Part shown: piece after piece, positions 1-9,192 of the stretch
How the letters are laid out: every line of letters starts with the position of its first letter
Numbering within the stretch: position 1 is the stretch's first letter
Assembly: GCF_024105735.1 (NCBI RefSeq)
Contig: NZ_JAAAML010000001.1
Location: 1,249,809 to 1,313,808, forward strand
Length of the DNA: 64,000 nucleotides
From: Parahoeflea alexandrii
Lineage (GTDB): Bacteria; Pseudomonadota; Alphaproteobacteria; Rhizobiales; Rhizobiaceae
Direction: 5' to 3'
Notes under the pieces: generated by a model
Told to the model about the DNA's origin: nothing
Seen by the model: only the letters and a program-made list of their open reading frames with translations
Database searches by the model: none
Position numbers and translations under genes: made by a program

Positions 1-866
1 CCGCCGGCCTGCAGCCGGTCGCGGAGGCTCCTGGCCGGGGCGTCGGGATCGATGCTGGTCCAAAGCGACTCGACGCTTGTCGTTGTGGCGCCGTGCTTGA
101 TGCCGCTCAGGGCCGCCAGAGCGCCGACAATGACCGCTTTCAGCGAGGCGCCGGTGGAGGCGATACAGCGCGCGGTGAAGCTCGAGGCATTGAGTTCGTG
201 ATCGGCGCAGAGAACCAGCGCCTGGCGGATCAGGCCGGCGCCCGCGGCGTCGACGCCCCAGCTTGCTGCGAGTTGCTGGTGGACCGGGGCGGAGGAGGGC
301 GCCTGCCCGATCGCACAGGCCGCCAGGATGCGCACCAGATCCCCGCTGCCGCGCGCCAGCGCCGCCGGATCGGTCCGCCAGGCCGAAGTCGGTTCGTCAC
401 GTGCCGCCACGGCGAACAGCGGCAGCAGACTTTCGGCGGCCAGGGTGTTGCCCGCCTGCGAGGCGAGTTCGAGATAGGCCTTGATGGTGATGGGCGCGCG
501 GCGTGGAAAGGCGGTCTCAACCGGCGCCTGCCAGAGCAGGGCGGCGATGTCTTCCAGCGAAGCGCCTTGCGACAACTCGACCGCGCTCTGGCCGCGATAG
601 TAACACTCGCCATTCTCGATCAGCGTCAGTGACGATTCCAGCACCGGCATGCCCCAGTCGAGCGTCGCCCTGGCGATTTCCCTTGGCTTGCGGCCCCGCC
701 GCCTTGTTTCGGCAAGCTGTTCGACGGCATCGGCGAGGTAGCGGCTCTGGCGCGGGTCGTCTCCCGGAAGTGCCTTGATCAGGCCGCGGCTGACATAGGC
801 ATAGAGCGTCTGGCGGGAGACGCCGAGGCGGTGGGCGGCCTGTCTTGCGTCGATGTAATCCGCCAT
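1..866 (-). CDS. Citrate synthase family protein with N-terminal helix-turn-helix domain (partial)
   Basis: The reading frame opens at an ATG at 866 and runs off the left edge of the window, so about 288 N-terminal residues are visible. Residues about 1-40 (MADYIDARQAAHRLGVS...) form a MerR/excisionase-like helix-turn-helix. From about residue 75 the protein matches citrate synthase, with the hallmark segment CADHELNASSF followed by ALSGIKHGA. Citrate synthases condense acetyl-CoA with oxaloacetate, or propionyl-CoA with it in 2-methylcitrate synthases. The HTH fusion is a known rhizobial subfamily often present as a tandem pair; its substrate cannot be told from sequence and DNA binding is inferred. 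It is divergent from the CoA-transferase at 958. The catalytic C-terminus lies outside the window. Confidence 0.85.
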   Translation of the reverse strand, partial: MADYIDARQAAHRLGVSRQTLYAYVSRGLIKALPGDDPRQSRYLADAVEQLAETRRRGRKPREIARATLDWGMPVLESSLTLIENGECYYRGQSAVELSQGASLEDIAALLWQAPVETAFPRRAPITIKAYLELASQAGNTLAAESLLPLFAVAARDEPTSAWRTDPAALARGSGDLVRILAACAIGQAPSSAPVHQQLAASWGVDAAGAGLIRQALVLCADHELNASSFTARCIASTGASLKAVIVGALAALSGIKHGATTTSVESLWTSIDPDAPARSLRDRLQAG

Positions 867-882
867 TCGGGAAACCTGATAG

Positions 883-899
883 TTGATTTATATGATCAA
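883..899. promoter_or_regulatory. Imperfect AT-rich dyad in a divergent promoter region
   Basis: TTGAT and ATCAA arms separated by 7 bases lie in the AT-rich 91-bp gap between the HTH-citrate synthase and the CoA-transferase. It may be an operator for the HTH domain encoded next door. The spacing does not fit an FNR/FixK box. This is a weak call from symmetry and position only. Confidence 0.2.
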
Positions 900-957
900 T
901 ATTGACGATATACGGATCTGGCGGTTGTGTGAAGCTCGAAACCGAAAGGAGCCTGCC

Positions 958-2349
958 ATGCCGCTGAGATCAACAGCCGAGACAAACGTGGTCTATCCGA
1001 TGATTTCGGAGCTTTGGGACGCGCTCGGCGGAAAGCCGGGGATGTCCGGGACCGCAGAGATCGTGGGGCGCGGTGCGCTTCCGTCGGCCTTTGCCGTGAG
1101 CGATTTCGCTGCGGCTGCCGTGGCTTCGGCGGGGATGGCGCTTGCCGAATGGATCGACGCGCGGTCGGGCACGCTGGCATCCGTCACTGTCGACCGGCGG
1201 CTGGCGTCGCTGTGGTTCGGCTTTTCGATTGCGCCGCAGGGCTGGGCACTTCCACCGGCCTGGGACCCGGTTGCCGGAGATTACGCGTCGGCCGACGGCT
1301 GGATCCGGCTGCACACCAACGCGCCGCACCACCGCGAGGCGGCGCTGAAGGTGCTCGGGACTGCTGCCGAGCGCAGTGCGGTGGCGGCGGCGGTGGCGCG
1401 GTGGCGCGGGGACGAACTGGAAGCGGCCATCGTGGCCGAGCAGGGATGCGCGGCTGCAATGCGCAGCACGCGGCAATGGGCGGAGCATCCACAGGGGCGC
1501 GCGGTATTGGCGGAACCGTTGATGCGGATGGAAACGGGAGATGAAGCCGCGGCTTTTGAGGGCGCGTTTGATCTCTTGCGGCCGCTCAGGGGTCTCAAGG
1601 TGCTCGACATGACAAGGGTGCTGGCCGGACCGGTTGCGACGCGCTTTCTGGCCGGTTTCGGGGCGGATGTGCTGCGCATCGATCCGCCATCATGGCAGGA
1701 GCCGGGCGTGGTCCCGGAAGTCACGCCCGGAAAGCGCTGTGCGCGGCTGGATCTGAAGACCGGCGCCGGCCGGGAGCGGTTCAGGGCGCTGCTCTTAGAG
1801 GCCGATGTGGTGGTGCATGGCTACCGGTCGGAGGCGCTGGAAGCGCTGGGATTGGGGTCGGAGGTGCGCGCATCGATCCGCCCCGGCCTGATCGATGTGT
1901 CGCTCGATGCCTATGGCTGGAGCGGGCCATGGGTCAATCGGCGCGGGTTTGACAGCCTGGTGCAGATGAGTTGCGGCATTGCCGAGCTCGGTATGCGACA
2001 GGCGGGAGCCGACCGGCCGGTGCCGTTGCCGGTTCAGGCGCTCGATCAGGGAGCGGGTTACCTGATGGCGGCCGCCGTGCTGCGCGGCCTGGCGCTGCGC
2101 GTCCAAACGGGGACGGGATCGCGGTGGCGCACATCGCTGGCGCGGGTTGGCGGGTTTCTCGCAGCCTGCCCGCAGGGGCCGGTCGCCGATCCGATCGGCA
2201 AGGCCGAGCCGGCCGATTATGCACAGAAGGTGGAGAGTACTGACTGGGGGCCGGCGCTTCGATTGCGGTCTCCCTTGTCGGTGGGCGACGCGGAGATGCA
2301 CTGGGGCAGGCCTGCGGGAGAGCTCGGGGCATCGGCGGCGGTCTGGTAG
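958..2349 (+). CDS. CaiB/BaiF family III CoA-transferase
   Basis: The 463-residue protein moves CoA between carboxylic acids. The family III core is recognisable from about residue 200: LRPLRGLKVLDMTRVLAGPVA, the FGADVLRID nucleotide-binding strand, then GLIDVSLDAYGWSGPW. The N-terminal 200 residues are a divergent half-domain. The open frame extends upstream to 883, but the ATG at 958 has a good ribosome binding site (AAAGGAG about 8 bases upstream) and is preferred. It is divergent from the HTH-citrate synthase, suggesting short-chain acyl-CoA metabolism. The acid substrate is unknown. Confidence 0.82.
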   Translation: MPLRSTAETNVVYPMISELWDALGGKPGMSGTAEIVGRGALPSAFAVSDFAAAAVASAGMALAEWIDARSGTLASVTVDRRLASLWFGFSIAPQGWALPPAWDPVAGDYASADGWIRLHTNAPHHREAALKVLGTAAERSAVAAAVARWRGDELEAAIVAEQGCAAAMRSTRQWAEHPQGRAVLAEPLMRMETGDEAAAFEGAFDLLRPLRGLKVLDMTRVLAGPVATRFLAGFGADVLRIDPPSWQEPGVVPEVTPGKRCARLDLKTGAGRERFRALLLEADVVVHGYRSEALEALGLGSEVRASIRPGLIDVSLDAYGWSGPWVNRRGFDSLVQMSCGIAELGMRQAGADRPVPLPVQALDQGAGYLMAAAVLRGLALRVQTGTGSRWRTSLARVGGFLAACPQGPVADPIGKAEPADYAQKVESTDWGPALRLRSPLSVGDAEMHWGRPAGELGASAAVW

Positions 2350-2554
2350 CTTCCGGATGGCCACCCTTAGGTCCTGACGGCTTCAGCCACCTTCTGCTCA
2401 TTTCATCGGCTCCTGATGTGGCTGTCGCGCTCCGCCCCGCTCACCGCTGCGGGCGCGGCAGTCCACGCGGCAATCAGCCTTGGCGAAGGCGGAAGTTGCA
2501 GAAGTGCTTTTGTGTGGGGCATATAGAACCCGCAGAACCAAGAAGCAGGATATC

Positions 2555-4288
2555 ATGCTCCAGCCTGCCACACAGAATGTCCATCCGATCATGGGGACGG
2601 CCCGCCGCAGCGTGGCAGTGATCCTGATCTCGATGACGGCTTTGTCCATCGGACTGCTGTTCGTTGTTTCGCTCGCCTATTTCAAATCCCTCGACCGGGA
2701 GGCGGCGGAAACGCGGCTGCTGTTGTACAAGCGCTCGCTCAATGACACGCTGAAGCGCTATCAGTATTTTCCCTTTGTTCTGGCGCAGGATCCGCTCACC
2801 CGGGAAACGCTGAACGGCGCCGACGACCTGAGACTGAACCTGCGGCTGGAGCGGTTTGCCGAGGAATCGGAACTCGAGGCCATCTATCTCATGGATGCGG
2901 ACGGCCTGGTTCTGGCCTCATCCAATTTCAACCAGTCGCCTTCGTTTCTCGGCCAGAACTATGCGTTCCGTCCGTATTTCACCGAAGCCATCGAGGGCAT
3001 GAGGGGAAACTATTTCGGCATCGGCGCAACGACCGGCAGGCCGGGCTACTTCGTCTCCGAGCCGGTGGTCGACGCCAGCGGCACTGTGCTTGGCGTCATG
3101 GCCATCAAGCTGGATATCAGCGAGCTTCAGCAAACCTGGGAGCAAGGCGAGGAGACGGTGCTTGCCTCCAATGCGGATGGCATCGTCGTGCTGGCGTCGA
3201 ACCGTGACTGGCTGTTCGGCGGATTGGAAGACCTCACCGATGAAGCTGTTGCAAGGATGAAGGCAACCAAACAGTTCGGCGGCAGGACGATCCGCCGCTT
3301 GCCCTGGCAGACTGCGGGTGACGCGTCGGTGCGTTTGGGCGACAACAGCTACATCTATTCGGAGGCAGAAGCAGATTATCTCGGCTGGAAGGTGCACTAC
3401 CTGCTCAGCGAGGCGCGGGCCTATGAGCGGGCGCTGCTGACGACAATCGTTTTCGGATCGGCGATTTCGTTGCTGGTCGGCATAGCAACCTACCTCAGAT
3501 CGAAGCGGATCCAGACGGCATTGGCGATCTCCCAATCGGACCGCGACCAGTTGCGCGAAGCCAACAGGAAGCTCGAACAGGCTCACAGTGAGCTGGCGCG
3601 CTCCAGCAAGCTTGCGGCGCTTGGGCAATTGTCGGCCTCCGTGGTGCATGAGCTCGGACAACCGATCTCGGCGCTGCGCAATTACCTCACTGCCGCGGAG
3701 ATTGCCGGCAACGGCAACACTTACCCCATCCATCAGAAGCTCAGTGGCGTGGTCGACCGGATGGAGAGCATCACCAGGCAGCTGCGTTTCTTCATCAAGC
3801 CGGGTGAAGTGAAGATGGAGCGGGTGGTGCTCAACGAGGTCATCGCGGGCGCACTCGAGCTGATGCAGCATGATTTTGCCATGGCGGGGATCGAGGTCAG
3901 CTGTGACATCGAGGGGACAGCGGAGGTCATGGGCAACAGGCTGCGGCTCGAGCAGGTTCTGATCAATCTCATCAACAACGCGCTTTATTCGTTGCAGGAA
4001 GAGGCAAAAACGCAGCTGAGGATCGGGCTTGCCCAGTCCGGAGACACAGCCGTTCTTTCGGTCGAGGATGAGGGCGTCGGCTTTGGCGACCGGTTGCTTT
4101 CGCAATTGCAGGAGCCATTCCACACGACCCGGGCCTCGGGAGACGGCATGGGCCTCGGGCTGTCGATCGCCTCTTCCATCGTCCGGGAGCACAATGGCGA
4201 GTTGAGCGCGGAAAACCGGGCTGAAGGCGGCGCTGTGTTTACAATCAGGTTGCCGCTGGTGGCGGCAAGATCCGGAGTTATGGCGTGA
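2555..4288 (+). CDS. DctB-like sensor histidine kinase
   Basis: This is a membrane sensor kinase of the DctB type (about 577 residues). After a short cytoplasmic N-terminus comes one membrane segment (VILISMTALSIGLLFVVSLAY), a large periplasmic double-Cache sensor region, a second membrane segment (TIVFGSAISLLVGIATYL), a short coiled linker and the kinase core. The phosphoacceptor is H365 in VVHELGQPISALRNYL; the ATP-binding N box (NLINNALYSLQEEA) and G boxes (DEGVGFGD, GMGLGLSIASS) are intact. ATGs at 2480, 2555 and 2591 are all in frame; 2555 has an AGCAGGA site. The 3' end overlaps the regulator gene by 4 bases. By context it senses the organic acid carried by the TAXI transporter downstream; the ligand is inferred. 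Confidence 0.85.
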   Translation: MLQPATQNVHPIMGTARRSVAVILISMTALSIGLLFVVSLAYFKSLDREAAETRLLLYKRSLNDTLKRYQYFPFVLAQDPLTRETLNGADDLRLNLRLERFAEESELEAIYLMDADGLVLASSNFNQSPSFLGQNYAFRPYFTEAIEGMRGNYFGIGATTGRPGYFVSEPVVDASGTVLGVMAIKLDISELQQTWEQGEETVLASNADGIVVLASNRDWLFGGLEDLTDEAVARMKATKQFGGRTIRRLPWQTAGDASVRLGDNSYIYSEAEADYLGWKVHYLLSEARAYERALLTTIVFGSAISLLVGIATYLRSKRIQTALAISQSDRDQLREANRKLEQAHSELARSSKLAALGQLSASVVHELGQPISALRNYLTAAEIAGNGNTYPIHQKLSGVVDRMESITRQLRFFIKPGEVKMERVVLNEVIAGALELMQHDFAMAGIEVSCDIEGTAEVMGNRLRLEQVLINLINNALYSLQEEAKTQLRIGLAQSGDTAVLSVEDEGVGFGDRLLSQLQEPFHTTRASGDGMGLGLSIASSIVREHNGELSAENRAEGGAVFTIRLPLVAARSGVMA

Positions 4289-5625
4289 ACCAGGGATATC
4301 GTATCACGGTTGTCGATGATGACAGGACAATGCGGGAATCGCTTTCCCATTTGCTGGAGAGCGCCGGTTTCGAGGTGGTGTGTCTATCCCGGCCGGAAAA
4401 TGTGCTTGCCTGCATCCAGAAGCAGGATGCCGACGTGTTGCTTTGCGATGTGAGGATGCCGGGAATGAGTGGCACGGAGTTGCAGATGCAGCTCAAGGGC
4501 CAGACCAATGTGCCGATCGTGCTGATGTCGGCCCATGGCGACATTCCGATGGCGGTTTCGGCCATCCAGAACGGCGCTTACAGTTTCTTGGAAAAACCGT
4601 TTGATCCGCGGAGGCTGATCAAGCTGCTTGAAAACGCCTCGCAACTGCGCCGCCTGACACGCAATGCGGACAGACTCAAGACAAGGCTGGCGGAACTGTC
4701 CGGACTGGACCGGGTGATGATCGGCAACGCGCCTTCGATCAAGGCGTTGCGGGCAGAGATCGTCGATCTGAGCACGACCGATGTCAACGTGATGCTTCTT
4801 GGCGAAACCGGTACCGGCAAGGAACTCGTGGCAAAGGCGTTGCATGATCTCGGTCACCGATCCGGAGAACCGTTCGTGCCGCTCAATTGCGCGGCGGTGC
4901 CGGTCACCAGGTTTGAAGAGATGCTGTTCGGTACCGCGGAGAACGGCCCGGGCCTGCTGGCGCAGGCTGAGGGTGGCACGCTGTTCCTGGACGAGCTCGG
5001 CGCGATTCCGCTTGAAGTACAGGCCAAGCTGCTGCGTGTGATCGAGACCAAGCAATACACGCCGATCGACACCTCGAAGGCGATCAATGCCGATATCCGC
5101 ATCCTGTCGGCGGCCCATGAGCGGCTGGAAGACATGATGAAGGAAGGCACGTTTCGCGAGGACCTGTATTTCAGGCTGAACACCATCATGCTGACAATGC
5201 CGCCTCTGCGGGCGCGGCGCGACGATATAACCACGTTGTACATGCACTATCTCGACGTCTTTGCCGCCACATACGAGACAGAGACGCCGACACTGACATC
5301 CGGCGATGTCGCCAGGCTGCTCGCCTATGACTGGCCGGGCAATGTGCGCGAACTGCGCAATGTCTGCGAACGCCACGTGCTTGCGGCGCGGCGCGGTGCC
5401 GGATCTGTCGACAGTGCGCTCAACGACAACCGGGACAGTCTGGAAGCCCCGGAAACCTTGCGCGAGGCGGTGGCTGCGTTCGAGCGGCAGCTGATAGGCA
5501 AGGCGCTGGCCCGGCACCAGGGCCGGATGGATGATGTCGCCACCGGTCTGGGTATTGGCCGGCGAACGCTGAACGAGAAGATCGTAAAACTTGGGCTGGA
5601 CAAGGAAACCATCCTGAACAGTTGA
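4285..5625 (+). CDS. DctD/NtrC-type response regulator lacking the GAFTGA loop
   Basis: The order is receiver (residues 1-120, acceptor D55 in LLCDVRMPG, conserved K104), AAA+ sigma-54-interaction domain (about 145-370; Walker A GETGTGKE at 173-180; Walker B GTLFLDEL at 231-238; arginine finger region [10 protein letters not shown]) and a Fis-type HTH at the C-terminus. Where family members carry GAFTGA after ELFGHE, this protein reads [18 protein letters not shown]: about eight residues including the motif are gone, with the frame intact. GAFTGA contacts sigma-54, so canonical activation is unlikely; NtrC of Rhodobacter capsulatus is a known precedent that works with sigma-70. The gene starts with GTG, overlapping the kinase stop. 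It faces the TAXI genes downstream. Confidence 0.88.
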   Translation: MNQGYRITVVDDDRTMRESLSHLLESAGFEVVCLSRPENVLACIQKQDADVLLCDVRMPGMSGTELQMQLKGQTNVPIVLMSAHGDIPMAVSAIQNGAYSFLEKPFDPRRLIKLLENASQLRRLTRNADRLKTRLAELSGLDRVMIGNAPSIKALRAEIVDLSTTDVNVMLLGETGTGKELVAKALHDLGHRSGEPFVPLNCAAVPVTRFEEMLFGTAENGPGLLAQAEGGTLFLDELGAIPLEVQAKLLRVIETKQYTPIDTSKAINADIRILSAAHERLEDMMKEGTFREDLYFRLNTIMLTMPPLRARRDDITTLYMHYLDVFAATYETETPTLTSGDVARLLAYDWPGNVRELRNVCERHVLAARRGAGSVDSALNDNRDSLEAPETLREAVAAFERQLIGKALARHQGRMDDVATGLGIGRRTLNEKIVKLGLDKETILNS

Positions 5626-5628
5626 GCT

Positions 5629-5652
5629 CTGCGGATTTCCGCAGGCTGTTTT
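5629..5652 (+). terminator. Rho-independent terminator after the two-component operon
   Basis: CTGCGG and CCGCAG form a 6-bp stem with loop ATTT just 4 bases after the regulator stop codon, followed by GCTG and TTTT. It separates the regulator operon from the TAXI transporter operon. Confidence 0.6.
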
Positions 5653-5653
5653 C

Positions 5654-5684
5654 CCGGTACTGGCGGAATTTCTCATGGTACCGG
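5654..5684. promoter_or_regulatory. Inverted repeat spanning the -24 element
   Basis: CCGGTAC and GTACCGG are perfect 7-bp arms separated by 17 bases. The right arm overlaps the GG of the sigma-54 promoter at 5676. A protein bound here could block or position the polymerase; the adjacent DctD-like regulator is the obvious candidate. This is inferred from symmetry and location. Confidence 0.35.
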
Positions 5685-5691
5685 ATTTGCT
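5676..5691 (+). promoter_or_regulatory. Sigma-54 (-24/-12) promoter of the TAXI transporter operon
   Basis: TGGTACCGGATTTGCT matches TGGCACG-N4-TTGCW at all but two positions, with GG (5677-5678) and GC (5689-5690) exactly 10 bases apart. The predicted start is near 5702, about 45 bases before the ATG at 5747. Confidence 0.65.
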
Positions 5692-5746
5692 TTATCATCT
5701 AAGAGTTACTCAGGCGCCGTGGAGGCGACGCTTCAAGGAGGAAAAC

Positions 5747-6745
5747 ATGAAGAAACTTACACTTCTGGCTGCAGGCGCATTTCTGGCGCTTTCGGCGACC
5801 GCACCCCTGGCCCAGGATGCCAAGGACTACGTTCTCAACACGGCTTCGACCGGTGGCACCTACCACCCCGTCGGCACCGCCATCTCGACATTGACCAAGG
5901 TCAAGTTGTTGCCGAAGGAGAACTTCAGCCTGACCGCAGTCAACTCCGCGGGCTCCGGCGCGAATGTGCAGGCGATGGGCGCAGGCACTGCCGATTTCGC
6001 CATTCTGCAGGGGCTGTTCGGTTCCTACGCCGCAACAGGGACCGGGCCGATCACCGAACCCCAGGAAAACCTGCGCTCGGTGACGATGCTGTGGCAGAAC
6101 GTCGAGCAGTTCGTCATTGCCGCGGACAAGGCAAAAACCGGAACGGTCAGCGATCTTGTTGATCTCAAGGGCATGTCGGCGGGCATGGGCAGCCAGAATT
6201 CGGGCACCATCGGCTCGAACCGCGTGCTGCTGTCGGGGCTGGGTATCGACATCGATACCGATTTCGAACTCGTTTATGCGGGCTATGGCCCGACCACGGA
6301 CGCTATGGCCAACGGCCAGGTTGTCGCAGCAGGCATCCCATCGGGGCCGCCGACCGGCGCGATCACCAAGCTGATGGCTTCCAACGAAGGCAAGTTCACG
6401 GTTCTCGACGTGAGCGATGAAGAGCTTGCGAAAATGGACGGCGGCCGGAATCTGTGGGTGCCTTACACGATCGCTGCAGGCACCTATCCCGGTCAGGAAA
6501 AGGACATCAACACGATTGCACAGCCGAACTTCCTGGCGGTGAACGCGAGCGTTGACGAAAACCACGTCTATCTGCTGACCAAGACAATGTACGAGAATCT
6601 CGGCTTCCTGACAGCGATCCACCCGGCCACCAAGGTGATGGCGGTGGAGAAGGCCATGGCCGGCCTGCCGGTGAAGCTGCATCCGGGTGCGGCGCGCTTC
6701 TACAAGGAAGCCGGCCTGGAAATCCCAGCACACCTGATGCCGTAA
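5747..6745 (+). CDS. TAXI-family TRAP transporter substrate-binding protein
   Basis: This 332-residue periplasmic receptor has a cleavable signal peptide (MKKLTLLAAGAFLALSATAPLAQ) and the TAXI family start NTASTGGTYHPVGTAISTL. It binds small organic acids or related solutes and passes them to the fused membrane subunit encoded next. The ATG at 5747 is preceded by AAGGAGG; the open frame upstream to 5675 would run through the promoter and is rejected. The gene is the first of its operon behind a sigma-54 promoter and follows a DctB/DctD-like pair. The substrate cannot be read from the sequence. Confidence 0.9.
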   Translation: MKKLTLLAAGAFLALSATAPLAQDAKDYVLNTASTGGTYHPVGTAISTLTKVKLLPKENFSLTAVNSAGSGANVQAMGAGTADFAILQGLFGSYAATGTGPITEPQENLRSVTMLWQNVEQFVIAADKAKTGTVSDLVDLKGMSAGMGSQNSGTIGSNRVLLSGLGIDIDTDFELVYAGYGPTTDAMANGQVVAAGIPSGPPTGAITKLMASNEGKFTVLDVSDEELAKMDGGRNLWVPYTIAAGTYPGQEKDINTIAQPNFLAVNASVDENHVYLLTKTMYENLGFLTAIHPATKVMAVEKAMAGLPVKLHPGAARFYKEAGLEIPAHLMP

Positions 6746-6767
6746 CAGCGCGGACCAACCAATCTGG

Positions 6768-6787
6768 GGCGGGGGGAAACTCCCGCC
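6768..6787 (+). terminator. Intercistronic hairpin in the TAXI operon
   Basis: GGCGGG and CCCGCC pair around an 8-base loop between the binding-protein and membrane-subunit genes, with no strong T-run. It is more likely an attenuator or mRNA stabiliser keeping the binding protein in excess than a full terminator. Confidence 0.35.
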
Positions 6788-6811
6788 TCTCTGGTACTGC
6801 CTGAAACAAAC

Positions 6812-9019
6812 ATGATTGGCATCAGGATGAAGACCGCAGATCCGGCACTCACCCCACCTATCGATGACAGGGCGTCCTGGCTCGGGCCGCTGCCGATGCA
6901 GGGCAATCGGCTCAGAATGCTGGTTGTTGCCTTCGCGATCTGTTTCGCGCTCTGGCACATCGCCACCAACATCTGGCTCAACGAGCCGGGCAAATGGCAG
7001 AACGCCATCCATTTCGGCGGGTTTGCCTTTCTCGCCGCGGTGACAATCAGCCCGTTCGGCCGCAATGCAGACAAGTCCTGGGCGCTCGCGTTCGATGTCA
7101 CCTACGGCATCCTGATCGCCTCCGCAGCGCTGTGGGTCGCCTATGCGGAAAATGGCGTTTACGAACGTACCCTGGCAGTCACCGGTCAGTCCTGGCAGTT
7201 CACCTGGGTGGACTGGGCGGCTGGCGGCCTGCTTATATTTGCGGCTCTCGACCTTTCGCGCCGCGTCTCGGGCTGGGTCATCCCGATCCTGATCATCATC
7301 TCGCTGAGCTACATCCTCTATCTCGGCAGCTATCTGCCCGGCGTGTTCCGCGCCGCCAGTCTGCCGCTCAATGATGTCCTGTTCAGAACGCTTTACAATG
7401 ACGAGGGCATGTTCGGCATCCTTGCCAGTATTTCCTCGACCAACATAACCCTCTTCATGATTTTTGGCGGCTTCCTCGTCGCCTCCGGCGCCAGTGATTT
7501 CGTGATCGAGCTGTCGAAGGTCGTGGCCGGGCGCACGCGCGGTGGCGCGGCATTCGTCGCCGTCCTTTCATCCGCGCTAACCGGCACGATCAGCGGATCG
7601 GCAATCGCCAACACCGCCTCGACCGGGGTCATCACCATTCCGCTGATGAAATCCAACGGCTTCCGTCCGAGATTTGCCGCCGGCGTCGAGGCCGCCGCCT
7701 CCACCGGCGGGCAGCTGATGCCGCCGATCATGGGCGCGGGCGCATTCGTGATGGCGAGCTACACCTCGATACCCTATTCCACCATCGTTTCGGTCTCGAT
7801 CATTCCGGCCTTTCTGTATTTCCTCTCCGTGGCTTTCATCGTCCGCATTGAAGCGGTGAAGCATCAGGTCGGTGAGGGCGTCGACCTGGTGGTCAACAAG
7901 GGCAAGCTGGTTTCCGGAGGCCTTGTCTTCGTCCTGCCACTGGCGGTGATGATCTATCTGCTGATGGGCGGGGTGACCCCGAGCTATGCAGCGTCATGGG
8001 CCATCGGCGCCCTGGTGGCGGTGTCGTGGTTCACCTCCATTGCCGCGCGTTTTGTCGGGCCCGGTACGTTCGAACCGGTGCAGATGGGGCCGTCGAAAAT
8101 TGGCGAAGCGCTGCTGATCGGCATGAAATCGTCGATCATGACCGGCATTCTGCTGGTGGCCATCGGCATCATGAACAACGCGATCGTGACCAGCGGTATC
8201 GGCAACGGGTTCTCGCTGATGATCGCGCAGTGGTCCGGCGGTTCACTGGTCATCGCCATCTTGCTGATCGCCCTTGCGTCGCTCGTGCTCGGCATGGGGC
8301 TTCCGGTGACGGCGGCCTACATCATCCTGGCGATCCTGACCGCGCCGGCGCTGGCCGGCATCCTGGCCGACAGCCTGATCATCGATCAGCTGGTCCAGGG
8401 CATTGCCGATCCGGCCAAGTCGGCGATGTTCATGCTGGTCGACAGTCCCCATACCGCAAAGATTGCCACCGGCATGTTGCGTGAGGAGGCGGTTGCACTG
8501 ATGGCGGCAATGCCGTTCGAACTGGCGATCACCGTGCGGCCGCTGCTGGTCGACCCGGCGGCCCAGGCGGCGTTTTTGCTGACAGCGCACCTCATCATCT
8601 TCTGGCTCAGCCAGGACAGCAATGTGACGCCGCCGGTCTGTCTGGCTGCCTTCACCGCTGCCGGTATTGCAGGCTCCAAGCCGATGGCAACGGGGTTCGA
8701 GAGCTGGAAGATCGCCAAGGGGCTTTACATCGTGCCGCTGATGTTTGCCTACACGCCGCTGATCACCGGGTCTCTGGACGAGGTGCTGCAAATCGGTTTC
8801 TTCGGTCTGTTCGGAATCTATGCCACCAACGTGCTGATCCAGCGCTATTCCGAGGGGCCGCTCACTCCGCTGCTCTACGGCATGGTCATCCTCGGTGCGG
8901 CTGGATCCTACTGGCCTCTCAACTGGACGGCCAATCTCATCGGAGCCTGCCTTGTCGTGATGGTTGTCGTTATCTCCGGCCGCCGCGGTCGCGTGCGGGC
9001 AGGCGTTGCGGCCAGTTGA
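6812..9019 (+). CDS. TRAP transporter fused permease (TAXI-associated DctQM)
   Basis: This 735-residue protein fuses the small DctQ-like (about residues 25-170) and large DctM-like subunits. Many membrane segments are visible, as are the DctM signatures SGSAIANTASTGVITIPLMK, AAASTGGQLMPPIMGAGAFV and GMGLPVTAAYIIL. It uses an ion gradient to import the solute delivered by the TAXI protein. In-frame ATGs at 6812 and 6830 are both possible; neither has a strong ribosome binding site, so translation may depend on the upstream cistron. Confidence 0.88.
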   Translation: MIGIRMKTADPALTPPIDDRASWLGPLPMQGNRLRMLVVAFAICFALWHIATNIWLNEPGKWQNAIHFGGFAFLAAVTISPFGRNADKSWALAFDVTYGILIASAALWVAYAENGVYERTLAVTGQSWQFTWVDWAAGGLLIFAALDLSRRVSGWVIPILIIISLSYILYLGSYLPGVFRAASLPLNDVLFRTLYNDEGMFGILASISSTNITLFMIFGGFLVASGASDFVIELSKVVAGRTRGGAAFVAVLSSALTGTISGSAIANTASTGVITIPLMKSNGFRPRFAAGVEAAASTGGQLMPPIMGAGAFVMASYTSIPYSTIVSVSIIPAFLYFLSVAFIVRIEAVKHQVGEGVDLVVNKGKLVSGGLVFVLPLAVMIYLLMGGVTPSYAASWAIGALVAVSWFTSIAARFVGPGTFEPVQMGPSKIGEALLIGMKSSIMTGILLVAIGIMNNAIVTSGIGNGFSLMIAQWSGGSLVIAILLIALASLVLGMGLPVTAAYIILAILTAPALAGILADSLIIDQLVQGIADPAKSAMFMLVDSPHTAKIATGMLREEAVALMAAMPFELAITVRPLLVDPAAQAAFLLTAHLIIFWLSQDSNVTPPVCLAAFTAAGIAGSKPMATGFESWKIAKGLYIVPLMFAYTPLITGSLDEVLQIGFFGLFGIYATNVLIQRYSEGPLTPLLYGMVILGAAGSYWPLNWTANLIGACLVVMVVVISGRRGRVRAGVAAS

Positions 9020-9192
9020 AATGCCCCCAGCCTGTCGCTTCGGGTTGCAAAACTGATCCCTTTGCGTCCGATCCGCGTATGGTGTCACATATGGCCTTTA
9101 CGTGATCTATATGCTGGCTCTAAATGCACACCATTCGGGGCGGGCAGCAATCGGGCATTCCGATCGGGCCGGCGATGACAGGGATGAGCAGC

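Noticed and set aside
4384-5676. Long antisense open frame (about 430 residues) opposite the DctD-like gene
   Set aside because: It is a mirror of GC-rich codon bias. Its translation is rich in His, Arg and Gln with no family motifs, unlike the sense frame.
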